Shown here: positions 27,157 to 35,798 of the stretch, in pieces
Numbering within the stretch: the first letter of the stretch is position 1
How the letters are laid out: every line of letters starts with the position of its first letter
The notes under the pieces: model-generated
The model's input: the letters and a program-made list of their open reading frames with translations, nothing else
The model's database searches: none
Told to the model about the DNA's origin: nothing
Assembly (NCBI GenBank): GCA_018267315.1
Contig: JAFDYS010000006.1
Coordinates: forward strand, 1 to 64,000
Direction: 5' to 3'
Length of the DNA: 64,000 nucleotides
DNA from: Bacteroidota bacterium
GTDB taxonomy: Bacteria > Bacteroidota > Bacteroidia > Chitinophagales > UBA10324
Position numbers and translations under genes: made by a program

Positions 27157-27858
27157 ATGTCACAGCCAAGAATTCTTTTGGTAGAAGATGAAAAAACATT
27201 ACTCGACGCCGTGAAGATGAATCTTGAAATGGAAGGGTATGAAGTGGAAACCGCCGGCAGTGGTACAGAAGCCATAAAGAAATTTAATGAACAGCGTTTC
27301 AACCTCGTGATTCTTGACATCATGCTGCCTGAATTGGATGGTTACAAAGTGTGCCAGACCATTCGCGTTTCGAACAGCGAACTGCCCATTCTTTTTCTCA
27401 CCGCCAAGGATACCAGCACCGATAAGGTTTTTGGCCTCAAACTCGGCGCTGATGATTATCTCACCAAACCATTTAACCTTGAAGAACTTTTGCTGCGCAC
27501 AAAAGTGCTCGTGAAGCACAGCTATCGCGGCACAAAGGAGGAAAAGAATACACACATCTTCCGGTTTGATGGAAATGAAATTAACTTCTCCACGTTTACT
27601 GCCAAAGGAAAACGGGGCCATGCCATTCAACTCACCAAACGCGAAACCGCATTGCTGAAACTTCTCATTGACCGCCGCAATGAAGTGGTTTCGAGAAAAG
27701 ATATACTGGAAACCGTTTGGGGCTACGATGTATTTCCCACAACACGTACCATTGACAACTTCATTCTCACCTTCCGGAAATATTTTGAAGAAGATTCGCG
27801 CAACCCGAAATACTTCCACTCCATCCGCGGCGTGGGCTACAAGTTCACCGATAAGTAA
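27157..27858 (+). CDS. OmpR/PhoB-type response regulator
   Basis: 233 residues. The receiver domain has the phospho-acceptor Asp 54 in LVILDIMLPELDG, the acidic pair in LVEDEK and the Lys in YLTKPFN. The C-terminal winged helix has LTKRETALLKLL and TRTIDNFILTFRKYFE. ATG 27157 (MSQPRILLVEDEK) is the family start; the frame extends to 27112. It forms a pair with the kinase at 26041. Confidence 0.94.
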   Translation: MSQPRILLVEDEKTLLDAVKMNLEMEGYEVETAGSGTEAIKKFNEQRFNLVILDIMLPELDGYKVCQTIRVSNSELPILFLTAKDTSTDKVFGLKLGADDYLTKPFNLEELLLRTKVLVKHSYRGTKEEKNTHIFRFDGNEINFSTFTAKGKRGHAIQLTKRETALLKLLIDRRNEVVSRKDILETVWGYDVFPTTRTIDNFILTFRKYFEEDSRNPKYFHSIRGVGYKFTDK

Positions 27859-27867
27859 CCCCGGAGA

Positions 27868-28389
27868 TCAGTTTAAAATCGCCCGGATCAATTCGGGATC
27901 GTCCGGTTTTACATCGGATGAAAAATGCCGGACATATTCGCCCTGCTCATTGATAAGGTACTTGTTGAAGTTCCAGCTCACACTTGAATTCTCCACCCCA
28001 TTCTGCTCCTTATGCGTTAGCCACTGGTAGATCGGTGCTTTATAAAATCCTTTTACATGAATCTTGGCCGCCATAGGAAAGGTGACATCATATTTGGATG
28101 AACAGAACTGCCTGATGTCGTCATTTGAACCGGGCTCCTGCCACAGGAAGTCATTTGAAGGGAAACCAATAATCACCAGCTTGTCCTTATGCTGGCGATA
28201 GAGTTTCTCGAGACCTTCGTATTGCGGAGTGTAACCACATTTGGAGGCCGTATTCACGATCAGGATTTTCTTTCCTTTGTATTGAGAGAAATCAATCACC
28301 CCGCCGTCAATAGATTCCACCCTAAAGGAATAAATCGTGGGCTTCTGAGGAATGAACAATGCAAACAGCAGCAAAAGATTCAATAGCAT
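27868..28389 (-). CDS. Glutathione peroxidase family protein (exported copy)
   Basis: 173 residues with an N-terminal hydrophobic signal (MLLNLLLLFALFIP), so it acts outside the cytoplasm. The peroxidatic Cys 51 is in NTASKCGYTPQ, Gln in GFPSNDFLWQEPG, and Trp/Asn in SWNFNKYLIN. It is probably thioredoxin-dependent. Its gene starts 31 bases after accC and is likely co-transcribed. It converges on the response regulator gene with 9 bases between. Confidence 0.9.
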   Translation of the reverse strand: MLLNLLLLFALFIPQKPTIYSFRVESIDGGVIDFSQYKGKKILIVNTASKCGYTPQYEGLEKLYRQHKDKLVIIGFPSNDFLWQEPGSNDDIRQFCSSKYDVTFPMAAKIHVKGFYKAPIYQWLTHKEQNGVENSSVSWNFNKYLINEQGEYVRHFSSDVKPDDPELIRAILN

Positions 28390-28420
28390 TTTAAATTGTT
28401 GACTGGCAATAAACAGCGCA

Positions 28421-29920
28421 TCAACGGTTTCTGTTCATTCTCCAGTTAGATACCTGTTGCGGTTTCTTGGCGTGATCCTGCTTCCCGTTAAGCTTAGCAG
28501 ATGCAGTATTGTGAATGGTGGCGGCAAGAATGGCAGCCACGTCTTCTTCATTCACTTCTGACTTCGAAATGGCCGTGCTGCCGGCAGAGAAATATCTCGG
28601 AATAAATCCTGTATCAAATTCACCGCTTCTGAACTTCGGGTGCTGCATCACCCATCGGCCGAATTGGAGCGTGGTATGCACCCCGCTCACCTGATACTCA
28701 TCAATCGCCCTGATCATCCGCTCCATGGCCCGCTCACGGTTTTCGGCATGCACAACCAGTTTTGCGATCATGGGATCATAATGAATGGGAATGTCCATGC
28801 CTTCTTCAAAACCATCGTCTACGCGCACGCCTGGTCCCTGCGGCTTTCGGTAAGTGATGAGCTTGCCGATGTCAGGCAGAAAATTATTCAATGGATCCTC
28901 GGCACACACACGAAGTTCTATGGCATGTCCGCGAATCTGCAGATCTTCCTGATTGAACGGAAGTTTTTCGCCGCGCGCCACCATGATCTGCAGCTTCACC
29001 AAATCCAGCCCGGTGATGAATTCGGTTACCGGATGTTCTACCTGCAACCTCGTATTCATTTCGAGGAAATAGTAATTCAGCTTTTCATCCACCAGAAATT
29101 CCACCGTGCCCGCGTTGTAATAACCGCATGCTTTGGCAATGGCCACGGCGCTCTCTCCCATCTTCTTTCTCATTTCGGAACTCACCACCGCACTGGGCGA
29201 TTCTTCCACTAACTTCTGATGGCGCCGCTGAATGGAACATTCTCTTTCAAAAAGGTACACCACGTTGCCGTGTTGGTCACCGATGATCTGCACCTCAATA
29301 TGCCGCGGAGCGCTCACGTACTTTTCAATAAAGACTGATCCGTCACCGAATGCCGCCTGTGCTTCGCTGATGGCCCGCGTGGCCTGCTCTTCAAACTCTT
29401 CCTCTTTCTGAACCACGCGCATTCCTTTGCCACCACCGCCGGCTGATGCTTTGATCAGGATCGGGAAGCCGATGTCCTTTGCAATTTTCTTTGCCTTATT
29501 GAAATCATCAATCGGCTCGGTGGTTCCGGGAACAAGCGGCACCTTGTATTTGATGGCCATTTCCTTCGCGTGAATCTTGCTGCCCATGGCATCCATAGAC
29601 TCAGCCGACGGGCCGATGAAAATCAAACCCGCATCTTTTACCGCTTTTGCAAAGACAGCATTCTCGCTGAGGAACCCATAGCCGGGATGAATGGCATCGG
29701 CGTCAAACCTCTTCGCTGATTCAATGATCTTATCACCCAGCAGGTATGACTGCTTGGAGGGAGGCGGACCAATACACACGGCTTCATCGGCATAGCGGAC
29801 GTGCAAAGCGCTGCGGTCGGCTTCAGAAAAAACAGCCACCGTTTTAATTCCCATCTCACGTGCAGTACGCATGACACGGATCGCAATTTCACCCCGATTA
29901 GCAACCAGAATTTTCTTCAT
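28421..29920 (-). CDS. accC: Biotin carboxylase subunit of acetyl-CoA (or acyl-CoA) carboxylase
   Basis: 499 residues, slightly longer than typical AccC by a C-terminal tail. MKKILVANRGEIAIRVMRT opens the N-terminal domain; GGGGKGMRVV is the ATP-grasp loop; the Lys/Glu/Arg set in the central domain (YFLEMNTRLQVEHPVTE) is intact. It carboxylates biotin on a carrier protein. No accB or carboxyltransferase is adjacent, so the partner could be acetyl-, propionyl- or another carboxylase. Confidence 0.9.
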   Translation of the reverse strand: MKKILVANRGEIAIRVMRTAREMGIKTVAVFSEADRSALHVRYADEAVCIGPPPSKQSYLLGDKIIESAKRFDADAIHPGYGFLSENAVFAKAVKDAGLIFIGPSAESMDAMGSKIHAKEMAIKYKVPLVPGTTEPIDDFNKAKKIAKDIGFPILIKASAGGGGKGMRVVQKEEEFEEQATRAISEAQAAFGDGSVFIEKYVSAPRHIEVQIIGDQHGNVVYLFERECSIQRRHQKLVEESPSAVVSSEMRKKMGESAVAIAKACGYYNAGTVEFLVDEKLNYYFLEMNTRLQVEHPVTEFITGLDLVKLQIMVARGEKLPFNQEDLQIRGHAIELRVCAEDPLNNFLPDIGKLITYRKPQGPGVRVDDGFEEGMDIPIHYDPMIAKLVVHAENRERAMERMIRAIDEYQVSGVHTTLQFGRWVMQHPKFRSGEFDTGFIPRYFSAGSTAISKSEVNEEDVAAILAATIHNTASAKLNGKQDHAKKPQQVSNWRMNRNR

Positions 29921-29969
29921 GAGCGCAATATAAGCGGAATTGATATTTCTGCCGGTGATCTACGTCAGC

Positions 29970-30761
29970 TCAGAAAGCCGCCTGATAACCGAGCCCCCAG
30001 ATGGCCTCCATGGCTCCAAACGTGTGGTGCGCATTGCCATCGCCGATCACCAGCACATTCATGTAGTCGCAATAAGCGAGTTTCAATCCACCTTCCACAT
30101 ACAAATGCGACCAGAAGAGAAACCGGATATCTCCCTCCAGCCCCACCATCCACCCCGCCAGGTGATAGCGGTTATCCAGGTGATACGTGAAGATCGTCAC
30201 ATCTGTTTTCGGCACTACAACGCCGGCGCCTGCTTTGCCAATGGCCGTGATAGAGAATTTCGGACGGACAAACAAATCCTTTCCGCGGAAATAATTGATG
30301 AGATAAAAGTTAGCGCCGTTGGTGTGTTCAAATTTGAGAAACTCTTTGGTGAGCAGCGTATCCTGATCGAAAACGGATTCATCAATCGTTCCTTTGAGGT
30401 GAACAGTTTGCACGGAATCAATGATGTACTTGGCGTGATCAAAATTGATTTCAATACCACTGTAAGATTGGTTTTTGAATAACCAGCCGAGGCGGTAGCT
30501 GTATTGCGGAATGGAAAAATCTTCAAGCCCCGTAGGCACGTAGTCATACCGGGGATTGTCATGCGCTGATACACCGTAAAGCGTGAAGTTGTAACTCCAG
30601 GTTGGATCACTGAAGTGAAGGTTGCTTTTGGTAAACCAGTCTTTATTCCAGCCCCAGGTGAAATAAACACGGCGCTTCTCTTTATACGGCTGATCCTGTG
30701 AAAATACCGATGAGATAAAAAGCAATTCAAATAGAAGAATAAGATACAGGAGTCGCAGCAT
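29970..30761 (-). CDS. Exported beta-barrel-like protein of unknown function
   Basis: 263 residues from ATG 30761 with signal peptide MLRLLYLILLFELLFISSVFSQ, then alternating aromatic/polar strands (VYFTWGWNKDWF, YSYRLGWLFKNQ, HLYVEGGLKLAY) ending in an aromatic residue (QAAF), as outer-membrane barrels do. Family not recognised. The upstream in-frame ATG at 30776 overlaps the -7 element, so the internal ATG is preferred. accC follows 49 bases downstream. Confidence 0.65.
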   Translation of the reverse strand: MLRLLYLILLFELLFISSVFSQDQPYKEKRRVYFTWGWNKDWFTKSNLHFSDPTWSYNFTLYGVSAHDNPRYDYVPTGLEDFSIPQYSYRLGWLFKNQSYSGIEINFDHAKYIIDSVQTVHLKGTIDESVFDQDTLLTKEFLKFEHTNGANFYLINYFRGKDLFVRPKFSITAIGKAGAGVVVPKTDVTIFTYHLDNRYHLAGWMVGLEGDIRFLFWSHLYVEGGLKLAYCDYMNVLVIGDGNAHHTFGAMEAIWGLGYQAAF

Positions 30762-30775
30762 ACAATGTGACATCA

Positions 30776-30783
30776 CAAATGTA
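30776..30783 (-). promoter_or_regulatory. -7 promoter element (TACATTTG)
   Basis: Exact TAnnTTTG match 14 bases before ATG 30761; fixes the start of the barrel gene. Confidence 0.5.
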
Positions 30784-30806
30784 ATATGCCAGCTGCATCA
30801 CTGCCG

Positions 30807-30834
30807 TTGCTTAGCGGATCACTTACTATTTTCG
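30807..30834 (+). promoter_or_regulatory. Promoter of the ccm operon (TTG-N17-TATTTTCG)
   Basis: TTG at 30807-30809 and the -7 variant TATTTTCG at 30827-30834, only 5 bases before ATG 30840. The transcript would be leaderless or nearly so. Confidence 0.5.
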
Positions 30835-30839
30835 TTGCC

Positions 30840-31493
30840 ATGCTCAAAGCCATCGGAAGTCTGTTCATGAAAGAAGTGCGGCTGGAATGGCGCCAGCGAT
30901 ATGCCTTGAGCGGCATCCTGCTTTACCTCGGCGCCACCGTGTTTCTGATCTACATCAGTTTTGTGGAGATGAAACCTGAAACCTGGCTGACCCTGTTCTG
31001 GATTGTGCTGCTCTTCACGGCCGTAAACGCCGTGGCCAAAAGTTTCATCCAGGAACATCGTGGAAGGTTTCTCTATTACTATTCCATAGCGCACCCCCGC
31101 TGGGTGATTGTGGCAAAATTGCTTTACAATTGTGCGGTGATGATGGTGATCGGTATCGTTGGTGTTTTTCTTTATTCAACCATGAATGCCAGCCCGATTG
31201 AACAGAGAGGATACTTTATGGCTATTGTGATCCTCGGCTGCATCAGTTTTGCCCTGTCGTTTACCATGATGTCAGCCATTGCAGCCAAGGCCAGCCAGAA
31301 TGTGGCATTGATGGCCATTCTGAGCTTGCCGTTTATTCTGCCCGTGTTGTTGCTGCTGATCAAGCTGTCGCAGTTCGCATTGCTGATTCACATTGAAATA
31401 TTTCCGTGGCGCGATCTGCTATTACTTCTATCACTGGATGTGATCATGGTGGCCTTAGCCCTCATCTTATTTCCTTACCTTTGGCGCGACTAA
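30840..31493 (+). CDS. ccmB: Heme exporter/cytochrome c maturation permease CcmB
   Basis: 217 residues with six membrane helices in the CcmB arrangement, beginning MLKAIGSLFMKEVRLEWRQRYA, typical of CcmB. With CcmA and CcmC it forms the ABC complex of system I cytochrome c maturation in the inner membrane. The frame extends to 30786, but the promoter element overlaps that segment. No ccmA is in the window. It heads the operon ccmB-ccmC-ccmD-like-dehydrogenase. Confidence 0.85.
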   Translation: MLKAIGSLFMKEVRLEWRQRYALSGILLYLGATVFLIYISFVEMKPETWLTLFWIVLLFTAVNAVAKSFIQEHRGRFLYYYSIAHPRWVIVAKLLYNCAVMMVIGIVGVFLYSTMNASPIEQRGYFMAIVILGCISFALSFTMMSAIAAKASQNVALMAILSLPFILPVLLLLIKLSQFALLIHIEIFPWRDLLLLLSLDVIMVALALILFPYLWRD

Positions 31494-31549
31494 AACACAT
31501 TAATTCTTCCCCTTTAAACGGGTCGCTGCCCGAATAAACACGATAGCGC

Positions 31550-32278
31550 ATGAGTCTGTTTTGGAAAGCCTGGTGGAAAATTCTTTGTGTCGTTTTGCTG
31601 CTGTATACCATTCTCGCGGGCTTCTTTGTTCCCATTCCGGAACTGGATATTCTACACGAATCCATCCGTAATCTTTTCTTCCACGTACCCATGTGGTTTG
31701 CCATGACGCTGATGTTGCTCGTTTCAGTGATCTATAGCATCCGTTATCTCATCAGCAGAAACCTGAAGGATGATATAGTAGCATCCTCATCAGTAAGAGT
31801 TGGACTTTTATTCGGAATCGCCGGTTTGGTTACCGGCATGGAATGGGCCCGCGCCACCTGGGGCGCGTGGTGGGTGAATGATCCCAAACTGTTGGGCGCT
31901 GCCGTAGGATTGCTTTTGTATCTCGCATATTTCGTTTTGCGCGGTTCCATGGAAGATCTGGATAAGCGGGCGCGCGTAGCCGCCGTCACTAATGTCATGT
32001 TCTACGCCATATTCATTCCTGCCATTTTCATTGTGCCACGGCTAACGGATTCGCTCCACCCCGGTAATGGCGGCAATCCGGCCTTCAGTTCTTACGATCT
32101 CGATAACAACATGCGCTGGGTCTTTTACCCGGCCGTGCTGGCATGGACGCTGCTCGCCGGATGGATCATGACGCTGGTTGCCCGTATACAGATCATTCAT
32201 CTGCGGCTGGCAGGCGGCCCAGATATTTTTAACGCAAAGAAGAAAGTACATGCCGGCCCTGCAGATGTTACCGCCTAA
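31550..32278 (+). CDS. ccmC: Heme-handling permease CcmC
   Basis: 242 residues with six membrane helices. Heme ligand histidines are visible in FFHVPMW and TDSLHPGNG, matching the two conserved periplasmic His. The tryptophan-rich signature reads WGAWWVND instead of the canonical WGxWWVWD: the last Trp is Asn. CcmC loads heme onto CcmE. It is 56 bases after ccmB and 9 bases before the ccmD-like gene. Confidence 0.88.
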   Translation: MSLFWKAWWKILCVVLLLYTILAGFFVPIPELDILHESIRNLFFHVPMWFAMTLMLLVSVIYSIRYLISRNLKDDIVASSSVRVGLLFGIAGLVTGMEWARATWGAWWVNDPKLLGAAVGLLLYLAYFVLRGSMEDLDKRARVAAVTNVMFYAIFIPAIFIVPRLTDSLHPGNGGNPAFSSYDLDNNMRWVFYPAVLAWTLLAGWIMTLVARIQIIHLRLAGGPDIFNAKKKVHAGPADVTA

Positions 32279-32287
32279 CTTTTCACT

Positions 32288-32509
32288 ATGAAGAAATCAC
32301 TGATCATTATCCTGCTTCTGTTGAATTCTATTACGGCCATGAGTCAGTCATTGGATCAGCAGGCAGGCGACTTCCTCCGCGAGAGTAACAAGCTCTATGT
32401 GGTCATAACTGTTCTGGTAACTATATTTGCCGCCCTCATTATTTTCCTCATCCTTCAGGAGCGAAGGATTTCCCGGATAGAAAAACAATTAAAAGATAAA
32501 AACTCATGA
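32288..32509 (+). CDS. CcmD-like small membrane protein
   Basis: 73 residues: an N-terminal signal-like helix ([20 protein letters not shown]), a second membrane helix ([19 protein letters not shown]) and a charged tail EQRRISR-like. Size, topology and position after ccmC fit CcmD, which links CcmC to CcmE. The sequence itself is too short for independent proof. Its TGA overlaps the ATG of the next gene (ATGA). Confidence 0.7.
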   Translation: MKKSLIIILLLLNSITAMSQSLDQQAGDFLRESNKLYVVITVLVTIFAALIIFLILQERRISRIEKQLKDKNS

Positions 32510-33951
32510 GCAAGAAAGCAAGTCCAAACGGTCATTCCTTTTTTCAAAATGTCGAACGCTACTTTGACAAAGCAGCGGGGTTGCTGAATCACGATCCCGG
32601 ATTGCTGTATCAGATTAAAACATGCAACAGTGTTTACCAAATGCACTTCCCTGTGCTGGTTGAAGACAAGAAATCCGGAAAGAAAAGCGTGGAGGTGATA
32701 GAAGCATACCGCGTGCAGCACTCTCAGCACAAAGTACCGTGCAAAGGAGGCATTCGTTATTCGCAGGACGTGAACCAGGATGAGGTGATGGCCCTGGCAG
32801 CCCTCATGACTTACAAATGCGCCATTGTTGATGTGCCTTTCGGAGGCGCCAAGGGCGGAATCAAAATCAACAAGAAGCAATACAGCGATGACACCATTGA
32901 GCGCATCACACGACGTTATACCACCGAGCTTATTAAGAAAAACTTCATTGGCCCGGGCATTGATGTTCCGGCTCCGGATTACGGCACCGGCGAGCGTGAA
33001 ATGAGCTGGATCGTTGACACCTACGTGGCATTTCATCCGGGAGAAATTGATGCATACGGTTGTGTAACAGGCAAGCCGATCCTGAATGGCGGGGTGCGCG
33101 GCCGCCGCGAAGCCACCGGCCGCGGCGTTTATTTCGGTACACGAGAAGCTTGCAGCATTACGGAAGACATGAAGAAGTACGGACTCACCAACGGCATTGC
33201 AGGCAAGCGCGTAGCCGTGCAGGGACTGGGTAATGTTGGCTACTATTCCGCCAAGTTTTTCCAGGAAGCAGGCGCCACCCTGGTGGCCGTCGCTGAAATT
33301 GACTGCGCTGTTCTTAATCCCAAAGGACTCGACCTGGAGGACATCATGAAATGGAAAGGTGAAAACGGAACCCTGCTAACTTATCCCAAAGGGAAGGTGG
33401 TGAAGAATCCCGGTGCAGCGCTGGAAGTGGATTGTGACATCCTCATTCCCGCCGCATTGGAAAATCAGATCACGGAAGAGAATGCGCCGCGGATCAAAGC
33501 GAAGATTATTGCAGAAGGCGCGAACGGTCCGTGCACACCGGGTGCTGAAGAAATTCTGCTCAAGAAAAATGTGCTCATCATTCCCGATATGTTTCTCAAT
33601 GCCGGCGGTGTAACGGTTTCCTATTTTGAATGGCTGAAGAATCTCTCACACGTTCATTTCGGAAGAATGAACAAACGATTCCAGGAAAACACCCAGAAAG
33701 TGTTTGTGCAGCAACTGGAAAAACTCACCGGTAAGAGCGTGGATGCGCGCGAGCGTTCGTGGCTGATGGAAGGCGCCGATGAAGAGGATCTCGTCAATAG
33801 CGGATTGGAAGACACCATGATCACCGCCTATCATCAGGTGCGTGAAACGTGGAAGAAAAATCCGAAGATCAAGGATATGCGCACCGCTGCCTTTGTGGTG
33901 GCGATCAATAACGTGGCATCAGCATACACCACGCTCGGCATTTGGCCATAA
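32506..33951 (+). CDS. Glu/Leu/Phe/Val dehydrogenase (glutamate dehydrogenase type)
   Basis: 481 residues. The substrate domain has [19 protein letters not shown] and the catalytic Lys segment [13 protein letters not shown]; the NAD(P) domain has [17 protein letters not shown]. It interconverts glutamate and 2-oxoglutarate plus ammonia, or deaminates a branched-chain or aromatic amino acid; the specificity cannot be read safely. It is longer than the about 420-residue form because of a C-terminal extension. It is translationally coupled to the ccmD-like gene by a 4-base overlap and followed by a terminator. Confidence 0.88.
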   Translation: MSKKASPNGHSFFQNVERYFDKAAGLLNHDPGLLYQIKTCNSVYQMHFPVLVEDKKSGKKSVEVIEAYRVQHSQHKVPCKGGIRYSQDVNQDEVMALAALMTYKCAIVDVPFGGAKGGIKINKKQYSDDTIERITRRYTTELIKKNFIGPGIDVPAPDYGTGEREMSWIVDTYVAFHPGEIDAYGCVTGKPILNGGVRGRREATGRGVYFGTREACSITEDMKKYGLTNGIAGKRVAVQGLGNVGYYSAKFFQEAGATLVAVAEIDCAVLNPKGLDLEDIMKWKGENGTLLTYPKGKVVKNPGAALEVDCDILIPAALENQITEENAPRIKAKIIAEGANGPCTPGAEEILLKKNVLIIPDMFLNAGGVTVSYFEWLKNLSHVHFGRMNKRFQENTQKVFVQQLEKLTGKSVDARERSWLMEGADEEDLVNSGLEDTMITAYHQVRETWKKNPKIKDMRTAAFVVAINNVASAYTTLGIWP

Positions 33952-33969
33952 GCTCCTGAGATCTGTTTC

Positions 33970-33999
33970 AAAAGCCACTTCACTGCGAAGTGGCTTTTT
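33970..33999 (+). terminator. Terminator of the ccm-dehydrogenase operon
   Basis: Arms AAAAGCCACTTC (33970-33981) and GAAGTGGCTTTT (33987-33998) pair perfectly around ACTGC and run into T. Confidence 0.9.
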
Positions 34000-34102
34000 G
34001 TTTTCACTACACTTTTTGAATTGCTGTGAATAATTGCGACCAACCTCTGCGGGCTGCATGCGTAACCTCTTCTAAATTTCGAAACAGAAACCCGGCTAAA
34101 TT

Positions 34103-34303
34103 ATGGCGCGCAAAAAAAGACGTACCACTGTAACAAAGAAATCAAAGAAGTCACTGCCTCCTGAATTGCAACGGCGGGTTCCCCAATCTGATGAGTTGAG
34201 TCTGACTGAAACCATTGTTACTTCGCCACCGATGCTGCCGGGCATTGAAGCCACACATCACTCTGACCTGCATTCTACGTGGGCTGCCCGGCAACGGGGC
34301 TGA
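34103..34303 (+). CDS. Small basic protein, hypothetical
   Basis: 66 residues with a strongly basic N-terminus (MARKKRRTTVTKKSKKSLP) and a neutral C-terminus rich in Thr, Ser and Pro. A TAAATTTCG sequence about 20 bases upstream resembles the -7 element with one base too many. It converges on the next gene with 2 bases between stops. It may be a real small nucleic-acid-binding protein or a chance frame. Confidence 0.4.
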   Translation: MARKKRRTTVTKKSKKSLPPELQRRVPQSDELSLTETIVTSPPMLPGIEATHHSDLHSTWAARQRG

Positions 34304-34305
34304 TC

Positions 34306-35682
34306 TCACTGCTTCATTTTTTCCAACAACACCTGCATGCGCGGATCGGCTTGCAGTGATTGCAGATCGGGCTCACGCTGAATTTTCGAAACATCGTTCA
34401 ATCCCAGCTTTACCGCTTCACCGAGTGATTCGATCGCTTCATCATTTTTTCCCTGACGCGCATAGAGGCAGGCGCTGATAAACGGTTGATCCGCATTTTC
34501 AGGATCGGCGAGTTTATAAACGGCAAGTGTTTGTTCCGCCAAAGCAAGATGGTTCTGACTGACCGATGCCGTTGAAACGGAGTAGCAGGCCAATGAAATA
34601 AAACCAAGTAATCGCTGCGATGAGGGATCGTGCTTCGATTTGAGCAAATCAATTTCATGAGCCCACCAATTCAAATCCTTCGATTGAAGGGCGGTGATGT
34701 ATTCTTGCTTCTTCGACGTTTCTGACTGAAGAATACTTTCCTTTTGTTGCTGTGCTTTTTGAAATGCAGATGATGAAACAATTTGCTGATAATGGTTGCG
34801 ATTGACACTCACATCGGTCAATCCATTCAGAAACGATACCACCTGCTGTTGCAGCATGGCCTGCTGAAGAGGATCACTTGTTTTGGCAAACTTTTTCTCT
34901 ACCGATGTCTTCCATTCATCTATTACCGAAGCTGAAACCGGAATGGTTTTGTCCCGCATCATATTAAATTCAATCCACCGGAATGCATCGCGAAAAACTG
35001 TTGAGTCCGGCCATTCATGCTTTCCATTCCACTCAATGAGGTAATGATTCCTATCGGTTGCATTCCATGACTGATCAAAGGCCACGAGGTCAGAGTAATT
35101 CATGTCATCCACGCCGGCAAAACCAAGAAATGATGTGGTTGAAGGCAAAGCGGTAGCGGGGGTTGCGGCTCCGCAATAAATCACATCGCGGACGGAACGG
35201 CTAATGGAAGCCGATGAAAGCGCCACCTTCGCTCCTCCTGAAAATCCTGCGAGTGAAATATGATCGAAGGCAGAGAACCGATGCTGTACTTCGCTGATCA
35301 GCGAACCCGCAATCGTGTTGGTTTCCGCCAGCGTTAATCCGTTCTTTGAATCATTCGATCCCACGAGGATAAAATGAAACTCATCTGCGAGGTGCTGATA
35401 TTTTTTGACCACATAATTCCCACCAGCGTGCGGATCGAAGAAAATGATAGCGGGAAATTTCCTCGCAGTGTCATATTCAGTCGGGAGATAAAGTGCGAAC
35501 GTGAGCGCCGGATTGCTTTGGCAGGTAATGGCAGGAATCACCTTGCCGGTTTCAAAAATTTCTTTAGCCGATACAGCCGGAACCGGCGCGGCCTCATCAA
35601 CCGGGTTTTCTTTAACCGCCCGGTTTCCGCAGGCAATCAACAGAAGGCAGGCAGTGAGCAGACCGGGTAGCTTTTTTTTCAT
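34306..35682 (-). CDS. Exported alpha/beta-hydrolase-like lipoprotein
   Basis: 458 residues with lipoprotein signal MKKKLPGLLTACLLLIACG (lipobox LIAC). The middle is a hydrolase fold: FALYLPTEYDTARKFPAIIF, then ISLAGFSGGAKVAL with the nucleophile Ser in GFSGG, then HEWPDS near the expected His. The C-terminal third is helical with TPR-like features (ALAEQTLAVYKLADPENADQP). It could be a peptidase/esterase acting in the envelope. Start at ATG 35682 rather than 35730, as it gives the lipoprotein signal. Probably co-transcribed with the hydrolase upstream of it (117-base gap). Confidence 0.7.
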   Translation of the reverse strand: MKKKLPGLLTACLLLIACGNRAVKENPVDEAAPVPAVSAKEIFETGKVIPAITCQSNPALTFALYLPTEYDTARKFPAIIFFDPHAGGNYVVKKYQHLADEFHFILVGSNDSKNGLTLAETNTIAGSLISEVQHRFSAFDHISLAGFSGGAKVALSSASISRSVRDVIYCGAATPATALPSTTSFLGFAGVDDMNYSDLVAFDQSWNATDRNHYLIEWNGKHEWPDSTVFRDAFRWIEFNMMRDKTIPVSASVIDEWKTSVEKKFAKTSDPLQQAMLQQQVVSFLNGLTDVSVNRNHYQQIVSSSAFQKAQQQKESILQSETSKKQEYITALQSKDLNWWAHEIDLLKSKHDPSSQRLLGFISLACYSVSTASVSQNHLALAEQTLAVYKLADPENADQPFISACLYARQGKNDEAIESLGEAVKLGLNDVSKIQREPDLQSLQADPRMQVLLEKMKQ

Positions 35683-35798
35683 GAATGAAAAATAATCAAG
35701 TGCTCCTTCCATGGCGGCAATACTCGCCAATTGCTGATCACTCGGGATGATTCATTATCTGATTGATGAGCCATTTTAACTCATCCTTCCTGTGCCCG

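Noticed and set aside
16697-28389. Two glutathione peroxidases as a recent duplication
   Set aside because: Their sequences differ throughout, one is cytoplasmic and one exported; they look like old paralogues in different operons.
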